DNA of 64,000 nucleotides from a virus. Below are positions 13,249 through 21,750 of the stretch, piece by piece; the first letter of the stretch is position 1; the number at the start of each line of letters is the position of its first letter. Under the pieces are notes generated by a model. It worked only from the letters and a program-made list of their open reading frames with translations. It did no database searches and was not told where the DNA came from. A program made the position numbers and the translations under genes. The stretch is from positions 1 to 64,000 of the IMG/VR virus record IMGVR_UViG_3300020720_000005, one strand, 5' to 3'.

Positions 13249-13898
13249 TACATATTCTTGATAACTTTTACACAAACCCACAAGAAGTAACAAAGTTACT
13301 GAACAATGATTACCCCATTTCTGGTTGTGGCACTGGGAATAGAAGTATTCCATTACAAGATATGAATCCTTCATTGTATAATGATTTTTGTGGGGCAATA
13401 TACAACATACATAATATAAATCCAACTGGTTTAAAACTTACTACTTTCTTCATGGAGCATGAATCAAATCCAATTGAAGTATTTAATAAGAAATGGATTC
13501 ATATAGATGGCAAGAATCCAAATATCTGCATGATGAGTATGGAAGAATATAAATTAATTCTATGTGGTCAGATTTTTCTAAGCGAAGATCCAGATCCAGA
13601 ATGTGGAGTTAAGATATGCGAGTTAAAACCAGAAGTAAAATGGACTGAGAAAGAATTGATTGAGAATTGTATCGACAATTATACTCTACCAAGAAACAAG
13701 TATGATGCTGGTATTATTGACATTCAAGAATATGAAAGATTACATGCAGAATACCACAATAATTTTAATTTGACCTGTGATATTAAAAATAAGTATAATA
13801 GAATGGTAAGCTGGAAAGCAGGAACTCTTCATGGTGACCCAATAACTAATAAAATGCGTAAAAGATTAACTCAATACTTCTTTGTTGAAAGATTATGA
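13245..13898 (+). CDS. 2OG-Fe(II) oxygenase-like protein
   Basis: A 217-residue protein with H86/D88 (WIHIDG), distal H196 (GTLHGDP) and arginines R205/R207 near the C-terminus, spaced as in 2OG-Fe(II) dioxygenases. It carries an insertion of about 70 residues between strands (around 110-180, rich in charged residues) that is absent from its neighbours. Its ATG overlaps the previous stop (ATGA), so translation is coupled. Confidence 0.7.
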   Translation: MIHILDNFYTNPQEVTKLLNNDYPISGCGTGNRSIPLQDMNPSLYNDFCGAIYNIHNINPTGLKLTTFFMEHESNPIEVFNKKWIHIDGKNPNICMMSMEEYKLILCGQIFLSEDPDPECGVKICELKPEVKWTEKELIENCIDNYTLPRNKYDAGIIDIQEYERLHAEYHNNFNLTCDIKNKYNRMVSWKAGTLHGDPITNKMRKRLTQYFFVERL

Positions 13899-14623
13899 AA
13901 ACATATTCAGTTCAAACATATGATAATGTAGTCCCAGATGATTTACGTTGGAGAGTCTGGGATTATATACAAAAACAAACCTTCCACGCTACACGCAAAG
14001 ATGTCAATTATCCAGAAGTAGGTTCTGTCATATATTATAAACCCATAGAAAATAAAAAAGAATACCTAGACGAAACTTTTCCATCAGTGAATAACCAATA
14101 CATGCATCGTTGTGTTTTTGGTTTACGTGGAGAAGGACATCCAGTTATTGAAGAACTTTGGGGGTATATAAACAAAAATATTGGTGGTAATTTTATTATT
14201 GATGGTGATACTGAAGGTATGGCTGATCCAAAGTTAGGAACAAATGCCTATTCTCTTTGCTATGTTAATGCTCAACCATCAGAAACAATCAAACGATCGC
14301 ATGCTATACATAGAGATACTATCAATCTAGAAGAAGAAAATCATTATACTATACTGTATATGGCAAATCTTCAATGGTATCCAACTTGGATGGCAGAGAA
14401 TGTATTCTATTCAGATGATGAAACAACAGGCGATCATCAAGAATACCAAAAAGGTTTTGGTCAGTCAAGAGGATTTGGAGTTGGTTATCCATTTGCAATT
14501 GTACCACCAATTCCTGGACGTGTAGTTGTATATGATGGCAGAGCACTTCATACAACAAAACCAACAGCCCCATGGGCAGAAGAAATGCGATACGCAGTAG
14601 TATTCAGAGTAAGGAAAATATGA
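13895..14623 (+). CDS. 2OG-Fe(II) oxygenase-like protein
   Basis: A 242-residue protein with H139-R-D141 (AIHRDTI), distal H218 (GRALHTTKP) and R231. The strand after the HxD (HYTILYMANLQWYPTW) fits the fold. A loop of about 25 residues around 172-198 (DDETTGDHQEY...) is unusual. Start and stop overlap the neighbouring genes by 4 bp each, a pattern of strict coupling. Confidence 0.74.
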   Translation: MKTYSVQTYDNVVPDDLRWRVWDYIQKQTFHATRKDVNYPEVGSVIYYKPIENKKEYLDETFPSVNNQYMHRCVFGLRGEGHPVIEELWGYINKNIGGNFIIDGDTEGMADPKLGTNAYSLCYVNAQPSETIKRSHAIHRDTINLEEENHYTILYMANLQWYPTWMAENVFYSDDETTGDHQEYQKGFGQSRGFGVGYPFAIVPPIPGRVVVYDGRALHTTKPTAPWAEEMRYAVVFRVRKI

Positions 14624-15312
14624 ACGAAGAACAAATGTCACCAGTTAAAAAGACTGTCCTACAATGTGATGGTCCAGAAACTATACATCAGTTGTGGTCA
14701 ACGCCAATTGGTGTGTCAAGACCATTTACACAAGACTTCATTGAGAAGTTGAAAGAAGATGTATTCAAGTACGTTCTTCCACGTGCTCAAAAGAATAGCG
14801 TAAATGTTTGGGATCTACCTGATTTGCCTGATACTATTCTAGAAGTCCAGAAAAAGAAATTGGAGTTGGCTGAGAAAACTCTAACATTACATTCAGAGAT
14901 GCCACTGCCACCAATGCGTATTGCTAAAGGTTACTTCAGACATATTCATCCAAATGTTGAATATCGTATTACTCCACACCAGCATGGTTCAACTCTTGGT
15001 GTTGGTGTTTTCTATATTAAACTACAAAATGAAAATCCAGGTAATATGGTGTTCATTGATCCACGTGGTGGCGTCAATTGGTCTAATCAGTTTAGCCCAT
15101 TCAAACGATTACGATTAGAGGAAGGTATGTTGATTGTAAATCCAGGTTATCTAATCCATTATATTGAACCAACTGATTATCAGAAACCAGTTTATCAAGA
15201 AAGAGTGATGATCGTGTCCAACATACATAGAATGTATGAGGATTGGATTAAAGTGTTAGAAAATCAAGATAATGAGAAAATGATTAAGTATATGGCAGGT
15301 AATGAAGGTTAA
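14620..15312 (+). CDS. 2OG-Fe(II) oxygenase, PF13759-like
   Basis: A 230-residue protein of the putative 2OG-Fe(II) oxygenase family PF13759: HQH at H120/H122 followed by GVGVFYIKLQNENPGNMVFIDPRGG, distal H180 (LIHYIEP) and R195. In this family an HxH motif replaces the usual HxD. I chose the ATG at 14620 (ATGA overlap with the upstream stop) over an upstream ATG at 14572. Such proteins are common in marine T4-like phages and their targets are unknown. Confidence 0.74.
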   Translation: MNEEQMSPVKKTVLQCDGPETIHQLWSTPIGVSRPFTQDFIEKLKEDVFKYVLPRAQKNSVNVWDLPDLPDTILEVQKKKLELAEKTLTLHSEMPLPPMRIAKGYFRHIHPNVEYRITPHQHGSTLGVGVFYIKLQNENPGNMVFIDPRGGVNWSNQFSPFKRLRLEEGMLIVNPGYLIHYIEPTDYQKPVYQERVMIVSNIHRMYEDWIKVLENQDNEKMIKYMAGNEG

Positions 15313-15322
15313 GGAGAACAAT

Positions 15323-15523
15323 ATGACAGAAGAAATTAAACAACAATCAGCTTGGGCTGAACAATATCATGCTGAGAAATTGCTTAAGAAAGCAAAGAAA
15401 AAAGCAAGAAAAAGTTTACAATCAAAAGGTTTATCTAAATCAGAGGCAACGAAACTTGTAAAGGGAGCAGTAAATAATATTGCCAACAAACCAATGCGTC
15501 GTGCTGCTGGTCGAGGTGGATAA
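15323..15523 (+). CDS. Small basic Lys/Ala-rich protein
   Basis: A 66-residue basic helical protein (KLLKKAKKKARKSLQSKG, ending MRRAAGRGG). An AAGGAGAAC ribosome binding site sits 7 nt before this ATG, which is preferred to an upstream ATG at 15302. The charge suggests nucleic-acid binding, but no family is recognised. It is the only non-enzymatic member of the oxygenase cassette. Confidence 0.6.
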   Translation: MTEEIKQQSAWAEQYHAEKLLKKAKKKARKSLQSKGLSKSEATKLVKGAVNNIANKPMRRAAGRGG

Positions 15524-16179
15524 TGTTTATTGGTTTAGAATTTGAGAGTAAATCTCCATTTCTACCTGAATTTAGTATACCTCTTAATAAGACGGTATTT
15601 AATCGATATGCTGAGTTGGGTAATGTTGTTTTAGAAAAAGAAACTTATATTCTCGAAACAACAAAACCATATCCAGAACATGATAGTCATGATTGGCTAA
15701 CAAATCGATTATATGAATACAACTTGCTTGACTACTCTTGTGAGTATCCTGTCTTAGAAGAATTTAAAAAATTCATATATGATTCGTATGTAGAATACTG
15801 TGGTATAATTAATGCGCCAGTTGAACAAGTATATGCAAATTGCTGGGCAAATGTTATTCGAAATAATAATAGGACTATTACTCCCCATACACATTCTGAT
15901 GCTCATATAGATGCGCCTTTAAACTATTCTTACGTATCAGGCAATATATGTATTAGTGCTAATCAAACAAAAACACATTATGCAAATCCATTTTTACCAA
16001 AACAAGCATATGGTATTGCTAACATACCAGGAGAGTTAATATTATTTCCCTCATGGGTTCTCCATTGGGTTGATAAAAATGAAAACGAAGAGCCAAGAAT
16101 TAGTATAGCATTTGACATTGTTACAGAAGAAGTATTTAAACTACCATCCCAACGTAAAAATAATTTTAGAAAATTATGA
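15523..16179 (+). CDS. 2OG-Fe(II) oxygenase, PF13759-like
   Basis: A 218-residue protein with H122/H124 (PHTHSDA), a strand with SGNICIS, the segment IPGELILFPSWVLHWV containing distal H181, and R192 (EPRISIAFDI). It is clearly paralogous to the gene at 19131: both share the C-terminal FPS-(6-8)-PR-SIAFDI pattern and a KL ending. One-base overlap with the preceding gene and a 4-bp overlap with the next. Confidence 0.75.
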   Translation: MFIGLEFESKSPFLPEFSIPLNKTVFNRYAELGNVVLEKETYILETTKPYPEHDSHDWLTNRLYEYNLLDYSCEYPVLEEFKKFIYDSYVEYCGIINAPVEQVYANCWANVIRNNNRTITPHTHSDAHIDAPLNYSYVSGNICISANQTKTHYANPFLPKQAYGIANIPGELILFPSWVLHWVDKNENEEPRISIAFDIVTEEVFKLPSQRKNNFRKL

Positions 16180-16772
16180 TCGAAGTAATTGATAATTTGT
16201 TAACCCCATCGTATTGTGATTCAATTTACAATTTGGCCAAATATCATTTGTCGTATCAATATTCATTAAAAACATCATACACTAATGAACAAGATGCGCC
16301 ACCATTATTGTATGATCCATTAGTAAAAGATGCTGGTCAATTATCATGCGTTGTACAAGATAGCGATCTTAGACAAAATATAACATTTGGTTGGGCATAT
16401 GAACAATTGAAACCAATATTCTATACAGTAAAGGATAAATTTCCTGAGTTAGAACTTGGTGGTAGTAACAGAGTTAAATTTAATATTTTACTACAACAAA
16501 AAGAGTTTCAGGGATTTTATAATCAACCACATGTTGATGTTCCAAGTCCAACGTATACAATGGTTTATTATTTGAATGATTGCGATGGTGATACTGTTAT
16601 CTTTAATGAAAAATATACTGATAATCATGAGCCATTAAAACTAACAGTGGCTCAGCGTGTTTCTCCTAAGAAAAATAGAGCAGTGATATTTGAAGCAGAT
16701 AGATATCACGCTTCTTCTAATCCTGTTACATCAGAAAATAGATTTGTAATTAATTGGGTATTTTGGAAATGA
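16176..16772 (+). CDS. 2OG-Fe(II) oxygenase (P4H-like)
   Basis: A 198-residue protein with H119/D121 (PHVDVP), the strand TMVYYLNDCDGDTVIF, distal H178 (RYHASSNP) and R189. It resembles the cassette's first gene (12673) most closely, including a late ALL-beta region with PKKNRAVIFEADRYH against PKKGRLIIFDGNIYH. Its stop overlaps the carbamoyltransferase start (ATGA), so the two are translated together. Confidence 0.8.
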   Translation: MIEVIDNLLTPSYCDSIYNLAKYHLSYQYSLKTSYTNEQDAPPLLYDPLVKDAGQLSCVVQDSDLRQNITFGWAYEQLKPIFYTVKDKFPELELGGSNRVKFNILLQQKEFQGFYNQPHVDVPSPTYTMVYYLNDCDGDTVIFNEKYTDNHEPLKLTVAQRVSPKKNRAVIFEADRYHASSNPVTSENRFVINWVFWK

Positions 16773-18493
16773 ATAAAATGAATAAAGAAGATATTTGGAT
16801 TCTTTCAGTTGCAGGATATATGCACAATGGATCTTGTTGTTTAATGAAAAATGGTGAAATTGTTTTCTACATAGAAGAAGAAAGATTAAGTAGAATTAAA
16901 GCAGAGAATATGCCAATGTTGGCTATTCTTGAGGTGAAGAAGTATACTGATAGATTAGATTATCTGTTAATGGATGAACCCAATAAAAGAAATAATGAAA
17001 ATCCATATATCAGACTTTGTCAGAAACTTGGTTTAATCCCAACAGGAGATTTTAAGGGATTACCTGATCCATCAAAGACATTACACCACGATGCCCATGC
17101 GGCATCTGCTTTTTATAGTTCTGGATTTGATAAAGCAGTTTGTGTAACTGTTGATGGTGGTGGTTCTTATAAGCAGTGGTCAGATGATATAATGCACGAT
17201 CGTTTACCACAAAATTCTATGAAAACTGAAGATGATATGTCAGTTAATAGAACACTGCATGGTTTAAATGTTGGAGTAGAAACTGAATCTGTTTATTTTA
17301 TGGAATATCCATCAAAGACTGAACTTTTGTATAAACGACTATACAATCCACTTTTACATAATTCTTACAACATCAATAATCTATATTTTTTTGAACCACA
17401 CATTGGTCCAGGATTTTTATATGCAGCAGTTGCTGCTCATCTTGGTCATGGTTCATTGGAATGTGGTAAGGCAATGGGATGGAGTTCTTACGGTAAACCT
17501 AATCCAAATTTAAATTTGTACAGAGAAGATGGATACGTTGATCGAAATATGTACTTACCAAATACAAAAGACATATACATGACTACGTTGACTGGGTTTG
17601 ATCGATATCCAGAAGAGGATTGGTGTTATGCTGTTCAAAAAGGTACTGAGAAATATGTTCTAAACTTAATATTATCTGCCATCAATAATAGTGGTTGTAA
17701 GAATGTAGTTCTCAGTGGTGGTTATATGCTTAATTGTGTAGCGAACTACGAATACTTAAAGCATTTACCAGAGGGATGTAAACTATACATTGATCCACCT
17801 TCTAGTGATGCAGGTTTATCAATTGGATTGGCAAAGAAATTTTGGAATAGCAAATTTCCTTCACAACCAAAGAAACAAGAAACATTTTATCTTGGTCCAC
17901 CACCTGATTACAAATTTGATTTGCCTTGCAATGAATTTTCTAGTAAAATAGTATCGTATGCTGATGTTGTTGATCTGTTGGTTGATGGTAATATTATTGC
18001 AATGTATCAAGGTAGATCAGAAGCTGGACCAAGAGCACTAGGCAATAGATCTATCCTTTATGATCCACGTGTGAAGGATGGTAAAGATTTTGTCAATAGA
18101 ATAAAGAACAGAGAATGGTATAGACCATTTGCTGGAACTATTTTAAAAGAAGATGTTCATGAATGGTTTGATATGCGTGGGCTTGAAGATTCTCCATTCA
18201 TGATGTATGCTGTAAATGCAACAGATAAGGCGAAAGAAATTGTACCAGCAATTATCCACGTTGATGGAACATGTCGTATTCAAACAGTAACATTGGAAGA
18301 AAATTTACACTACTACAATTTGATAACAAAATTCAAAGAAGTCACTGGTGTTCCAATTTTATTCAATACTAGTTTTAACTTGGCTGGCGATCCTTTAGTT
18401 GAAACAATGACAGATGCGCTGGATACACTACGTAGATCAGAAATAAAATATTTGTACTTACCAGAAAGAAGCGAATTGATATGGAAATTATAG
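16769..18493 (+). CDS. NodU/CmcH-family carbamoyltransferase
   Basis: A 574-residue enzyme of the O-carbamoyltransferase family, which transfers a carbamoyl group from carbamoyl phosphate (via carbamoyl-AMP) to hydroxyl groups. Visible motifs are the Kae1-like N-terminal loop (SVAGYMHNGSCCL), HHDAHAASAFYSSGF (about 106-120), VTVDGGG, LSGGYMLNCVAN, PPSSDAGLSIGLA, and the C-terminal YrdC-like half with GRSEAGPRALGNRSIL (about 415-430) and REWYRPFAGTIL. The length is normal. It lies in the middle of eight oxygenase genes, so it may carbamoylate hydroxyls that they create. An ATG at 16754 is a poorer start. Confidence 0.93.
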   Translation: MNKMNKEDIWILSVAGYMHNGSCCLMKNGEIVFYIEEERLSRIKAENMPMLAILEVKKYTDRLDYLLMDEPNKRNNENPYIRLCQKLGLIPTGDFKGLPDPSKTLHHDAHAASAFYSSGFDKAVCVTVDGGGSYKQWSDDIMHDRLPQNSMKTEDDMSVNRTLHGLNVGVETESVYFMEYPSKTELLYKRLYNPLLHNSYNINNLYFFEPHIGPGFLYAAVAAHLGHGSLECGKAMGWSSYGKPNPNLNLYREDGYVDRNMYLPNTKDIYMTTLTGFDRYPEEDWCYAVQKGTEKYVLNLILSAINNSGCKNVVLSGGYMLNCVANYEYLKHLPEGCKLYIDPPSSDAGLSIGLAKKFWNSKFPSQPKKQETFYLGPPPDYKFDLPCNEFSSKIVSYADVVDLLVDGNIIAMYQGRSEAGPRALGNRSILYDPRVKDGKDFVNRIKNREWYRPFAGTILKEDVHEWFDMRGLEDSPFMMYAVNATDKAKEIVPAIIHVDGTCRIQTVTLEENLHYYNLITKFKEVTGVPILFNTSFNLAGDPLVETMTDALDTLRRSEIKYLYLPERSELIWKL

Positions 18494-19131
18494 ACCCATG
18501 GTCACCAATTATTTTTAGAGACAGTTACTTGGGGACTGATTTCAAAAAAATGATTGAGCGATATAAAACATTCGAGAAAGATATTCCAGGTAATGGAGAT
18601 GTTGAGCGTGATGGTGGACAAAGTTCTGTGTCATATTCTAGAACTACTCACGATCATCCACATCTTTGGCCAGAACTGGAAGGTTTCAGAAATCATTTAG
18701 ATTCTATTCTAGACGAAGTGCTTACTCGCTGGCAAATTAATGGCATTCCATATAGACCAACAGATAGTTGGATGAATGAACATCCAAAAGGAGCATGGAC
18801 AGATGAACACAATCATAAGGGAGCAAACTTTGTAGTAGTTTATTATATCCATGTTCCAGAAAATAGTGGCACGTTAATGGTAAGAGATCCAATGGAATAT
18901 CATTGGGGAGGTTCTCATGGAATGCAAATTAGAGGAACTGCTGGTGATAGTATTTGGTATCACATAGGTCCAGTAAAGACTGGTGATATAATTATGTTTC
19001 CTGGATGGATATACCACAAAACAGAAAAAAATCAAGTTGATGAATCAAGATATGTGATGAGTATAAATTTTTCCAGTGTTAGAATGAATACTAAACTTTT
19101 GGAAGATAATAACAATAAAGTGTATGGATAA
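18481..19131 (+). CDS. 2OG-Fe(II) oxygenase, PF13759-like
   Basis: A 216-residue protein with H110/H112 (EHNHKGANF), VVVYYIHVPENSGTLMVRDP, the segment IIMFPGWIYHKTE with distal H179, and R190 (ESRYVMSINF). It overlaps the carbamoyltransferase end by 13 bp. The N-terminal 100 residues contain the extra TTHDHPHLWPEL stretch, rich in histidine. Confidence 0.77.
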   Translation: MEIIDPWSPIIFRDSYLGTDFKKMIERYKTFEKDIPGNGDVERDGGQSSVSYSRTTHDHPHLWPELEGFRNHLDSILDEVLTRWQINGIPYRPTDSWMNEHPKGAWTDEHNHKGANFVVVYYIHVPENSGTLMVRDPMEYHWGGSHGMQIRGTAGDSIWYHIGPVKTGDIIMFPGWIYHKTEKNQVDESRYVMSINFSSVRMNTKLLEDNNNKVYG

Positions 19132-19802
19132 TGCTAATATTTTTAAATTACCCAACGAACTCTGACTTTATACCAGAATGGACTTTACCAATCTTTAAAA
19201 CAAATTACTCTGATTCAAATAAATTCATTGAGATAATTTTAAATAAAGAACAATCTATACTGGATTTGAGTAAAGATGACTACTCAAAATATGGAACTAT
19301 GAAACCAGGAGAAACTCTTAATAATTGGGTGAGTGCTAGTATACCACATTATAATTTCTTTGAAAGTGATGATGAAGAAATCATTGGTCTAAAAAATTTT
19401 ATAAAGAAATCATATGTAGATATGGTGACTGGAATGAAACTACCAGATGAAGAAGTTTATATTCATGGATGGATTAATATAGTTCGAAAAGGTAGAAAGA
19501 TAGAAGCGCACAATCATACTAATGGCCATCTTGAATCAAAAACCTATTCAAGCGCATATCTTTCTGGTAATCTTTGTATAAATGCAGAAAACACAACTAC
19601 CAATTATAGATCACCTTACCTTGAGCAGATGTGGCAAAGAATACCAAATGTTAATGGGGATATGGTTTTGTTTCCAAGTTTCGTTATGCACGATACATCT
19701 ATAAACAATTCAGAAACTCCAAGATTATCAATCGCATTTGATATTTTACCAGAACGTGTGTATATGATGTTGAATAACAAAAATATTTTTTGTAAACTTT
19801 GA
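19131..19802 (+). CDS. 2OG-Fe(II) oxygenase, PF13759-like
   Basis: A 223-residue paralogue of the gene at 15523: H127/H129 (AHNHTNG), YLSGNLCIN, DMVLFPSFVMHDT with distal H187, and R198 (TPRLSIAFDI). It is the last oxygenase of the cassette and overlaps the preceding gene by one base. Confidence 0.75.
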   Translation: MLIFLNYPTNSDFIPEWTLPIFKTNYSDSNKFIEIILNKEQSILDLSKDDYSKYGTMKPGETLNNWVSASIPHYNFFESDDEEIIGLKNFIKKSYVDMVTGMKLPDEEVYIHGWINIVRKGRKIEAHNHTNGHLESKTYSSAYLSGNLCINAENTTTNYRSPYLEQMWQRIPNVNGDMVLFPSFVMHDTSINNSETPRLSIAFDILPERVYMMLNNKNIFCKL

Positions 19803-19811
19803 AAGATACCT

Positions 19812-19946
19812 ATGCCTAGATTTTGTTGTGATAACCTATGCAATCAGGGACGTGATTGCCCCCAAAGAACGCAACATCAAATGCGTTTCTATAATTTAAT
19901 CCAATCAATTAAAGGACTATATGCTAGAATGTTTAATCGCAGGTGA
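19812..19946 (+). CDS. Small cysteine-rich ORF
   Basis: A 44-codon ORF beginning MPRFCCDNLCNQGRDCPQR, with four cysteines in the first 16 residues arranged as CC-x3-C-x5-C. Short phage proteins with a CNQGRDCP-like core occur in many phages, which supports a real gene that may bind zinc. It overlaps the next gene by 26 bp. There is no strong ribosome binding site. Confidence 0.42.
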   Translation: MPRFCCDNLCNQGRDCPQRTQHQMRFYNLIQSIKGLYARMFNRR

Positions 19947-20322
19947 TTCAATAGCAGTTGGAATTGCCAACGTAAGGAAAGAATGCGTTTCGTATTCTAA
20001 GGGTGGAATTAATTCAAAACAATGGCTTGATAAGAATATTCAGAATATGCCACTCCAAGCACGTCATGTTATTATCTCGCTTGGATCAAACGATCATAAG
20101 TATATCAAGACAGAAGAAGAACTGCGCAATATTCGTAAACTAACAAATGCTCAGGTAGTTTACTGGGTAATGCCAAGCGATAAGTTTCCAGCAGCGCAGT
20201 CAGCAGTTTGGCATATCGCAAATGAGAACAATGACATAATCCTTGGAACAAAACGATATCAAGCAGATGGTGTTCATCCAAGTTGGGCTGGTTATAAAGA
20301 AATTGCAAAGGCATCCGAATGA
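19921..20322 (+). CDS. SGNH/GDSL-hydrolase-like protein
   Basis: A compact 133-residue protein with the SGNH order of motifs: GDSIAVG (block I, nucleophile S10), the glycine of SKGGIN (block II), GSND (block III) and DGVHPSWAGY (block V, D/H). Families with this fold are esterases or acetylhydrolases acting on lipids or glycans. The small size suggests a minimal catalytic domain. It might deacylate a surface or envelope glycan; the substrate is unknown. Confidence 0.72.
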   Translation: MLECLIAGDSIAVGIANVRKECVSYSKGGINSKQWLDKNIQNMPLQARHVIISLGSNDHKYIKTEEELRNIRKLTNAQVVYWVMPSDKFPAAQSAVWHIANENNDIILGTKRYQADGVHPSWAGYKEIAKASE

Positions 20323-20386
20323 GTAATGGTGGAAAACCCGAGAAAACAGACTAGATTTCCCTCCAGTTTATCGTCGTTTAACAGAT

Positions 20387-20411
20387 AACCCTACCAAAAG
20401 TAGGGTTTTTT
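20387..20411 (+). terminator. Rho-independent terminator
   Basis: AACCCTAC/GTAGGGTT perfect 8-bp stem with a CAAAA loop, then TTTT. It ends the oxygenase/SGNH transcript. Confidence 0.88.
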
Positions 20412-20469
20412 CGCATTTTGGAGCACGTAAGTTATTGATTTAGAAGGGGATTTTAGAGTCATATTTCGC

Positions 20470-20498
20470 TTTACTTTAATCCAGAAAACAGGTATACT
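20470..20498 (+). promoter_or_regulatory. Sigma70-like promoter
   Basis: TTTACT (20470-20475), 17-bp spacer, TATACT (20493-20498). An ATG follows 6 nt later. Confidence 0.75.
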
Positions 20499-20504
20499 TA
20501 CTGT

Positions 20505-20609
20505 ATGATAATTGAAAAGGATCTGAAGTCGGTAAAACCCTCAAAAGTTGAGGGGAATGCAAAAAATACCTTTACTTTAATCCGATTCTGTAGTAAACTA
20601 TATGTATAA
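20505..20609 (+). CDS. Short ORF between two promoters
   Basis: A 34-codon ORF starting MIIEKDLKSVKPSKVEG, 6 nt after a TATACT box and without a Shine-Dalgarno sequence. It runs through a second promoter and ends inside the AAA+ gene's start region. It may be a small leaderless protein or only the leader of the downstream transcript. Weak evidence. Confidence 0.3.
   Translation: MIIEKDLKSVKPSKVEGNAKNTFTLIRFCSKLYV
20571..20599 (+). promoter_or_regulatory. Sigma70-like promoter of the AAA+ gene
   Basis: TTTACT (20571-20576), 17-bp spacer, TAAACT (20594-20599). The first ATG (20602) lies only 2 nt after the -10 box, so translation probably begins at the next ATGs (20620 or 20632). Confidence 0.6.
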
Positions 20610-20619
20610 ATTGATTGAA

Positions 20620-21528
20620 ATGGAAAATACTATGAAAACTCTGATCTCCTTTGACTCCGCTTCTGGAAAATTCGTTGGTACTGTTGATGGAAAAGTTGTT
20701 GTTCGTTCTAAGTACGAATCAGCTGTTAAAGCTCGTCTGAACGAAATGTCTGGCACTATCGCTGAAGCCCAGAAAGCATTCGAAGAGAAATCTGAGAAGT
20801 TCGATATCAACACTCGTTTCGGTTTCGTTGAGAAACTCGTGACTATGGTTGCGTCTGGTGTTCAACCCTCCGCTGTTATCACTGGTGAAGGTGGTCTCGG
20901 TAAGACTTATACCGTGACTAAGACTTTGGAAGCCCATGGCTACAAAGATATCTCTGACCTCGCTGACTTCGATGTCGGTGCTGTTATCTCTACTCGCAAA
21001 TGTTTTACTTTCGTCAAGGGTTATAGCACTGCCAAGGGTTTGTATCGTACCCTGTTCGAAAACAATAAGTCAATTATCGTTTTTGATGACTGCGATGCTG
21101 TTCTTAAAGATCCAGTTGCTCTTAACATCCTCAAAGGTGCGTTGGATTCCTACGGTAAGCGTATTATCTCTTGGAATGCTGATATGCGTGACGACGACCT
21201 ACCTAAGTCATTCAACTTTGAAGGTCGTGTGATCTTTATCTCTAACATGAGTCAAGATAAAATCGACCAAGCGATCCGTAGTCGCTCTATGATGATTGAC
21301 TTATCCATGACTACTAGCCAAAAGATTGACCGCATGGAACATATCTCTAAGTTAGAAGAATTCCTCCCTGAGTACGACCAGTTGGTTAAATCTGATGCGC
21401 TCGCCCTAATCCGTGCGATCAAGGATGATGTTAAGGAAATTTCCCTCCGTACTCTTATCGCTGTTGCCAAGGTTCGTGCTTCCAATAAAGATTGGAAAGA
21501 CCTTGCAACTTATATGTTAACTGCTTAA
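20620..21528 (+). CDS. AAA+ ATPase
   Basis: A protein of about 302 residues with Walker A GEGGLGKT, Walker B IIVFDDCDAV, a sensor-1-like asparagine in VIFISNM and an arginine pair RSRSMM. This is a single AAA+ module with an N-terminal extension of about 80 residues. Related phage ATPases remodel protein or nucleoprotein complexes; the target is unknown. The start at 20620 (or 20632) is chosen because the first ATG (20602) would lie at or upstream of the transcription start. Codon use is more GC-rich than in the neighbours, as in highly expressed early genes. Confidence 0.8.
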   Translation: MENTMKTLISFDSASGKFVGTVDGKVVVRSKYESAVKARLNEMSGTIAEAQKAFEEKSEKFDINTRFGFVEKLVTMVASGVQPSAVITGEGGLGKTYTVTKTLEAHGYKDISDLADFDVGAVISTRKCFTFVKGYSTAKGLYRTLFENNKSIIVFDDCDAVLKDPVALNILKGALDSYGKRIISWNADMRDDDLPKSFNFEGRVIFISNMSQDKIDQAIRSRSMMIDLSMTTSQKIDRMEHISKLEEFLPEYDQLVKSDALALIRAIKDDVKEISLRTLIAVAKVRASNKDWKDLATYMLTA

Positions 21529-21545
21529 TTTTGAAAGGATATATT

Positions 21546-21749
21546 ATGTTGGCTTACTGTGATTATATGGCAAAAGTTATAAATGACGCACTGAAGAAAG
21601 ACAGCCATGAGTATGGTACGTTTGTTGATTCAGTGGGTCGTGTGAACTATGATCTTGGTCCACGTGGTGAATTTCTTAGCACTAAGAAAACCATGACTGT
21701 GGTTGATCGTAATGGTAAAAATTATATTGTAACTGTTCAGGAGATTTGA
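21546..21749 (+). CDS. Hypothetical small protein
   Basis: A 67-residue protein (MLAYCDYMAKVINDALKKDS start) ending in a beta-rich segment KTMTVVDRNGKNYIVTVQ. A GAAAGGATATATT ribosome binding site supports this ATG rather than the in-frame one at 21492 inside the ATPase gene. No family recognised. Confidence 0.62.
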   Translation: MLAYCDYMAKVINDALKKDSHEYGTFVDSVGRVNYDLGPRGEFLSTKKTMTVVDRNGKNYIVTVQEI

Positions 21750-21750
21750 T

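Noticed and set aside
20326-20388. Short ORF of 20 codons (MVENPRKQTRFPSS start) after the SGNH gene
   Set aside because: No ribosome binding site or conservation signal; it ends at the terminator. It may be a decayed gene end, but nothing supports translation.
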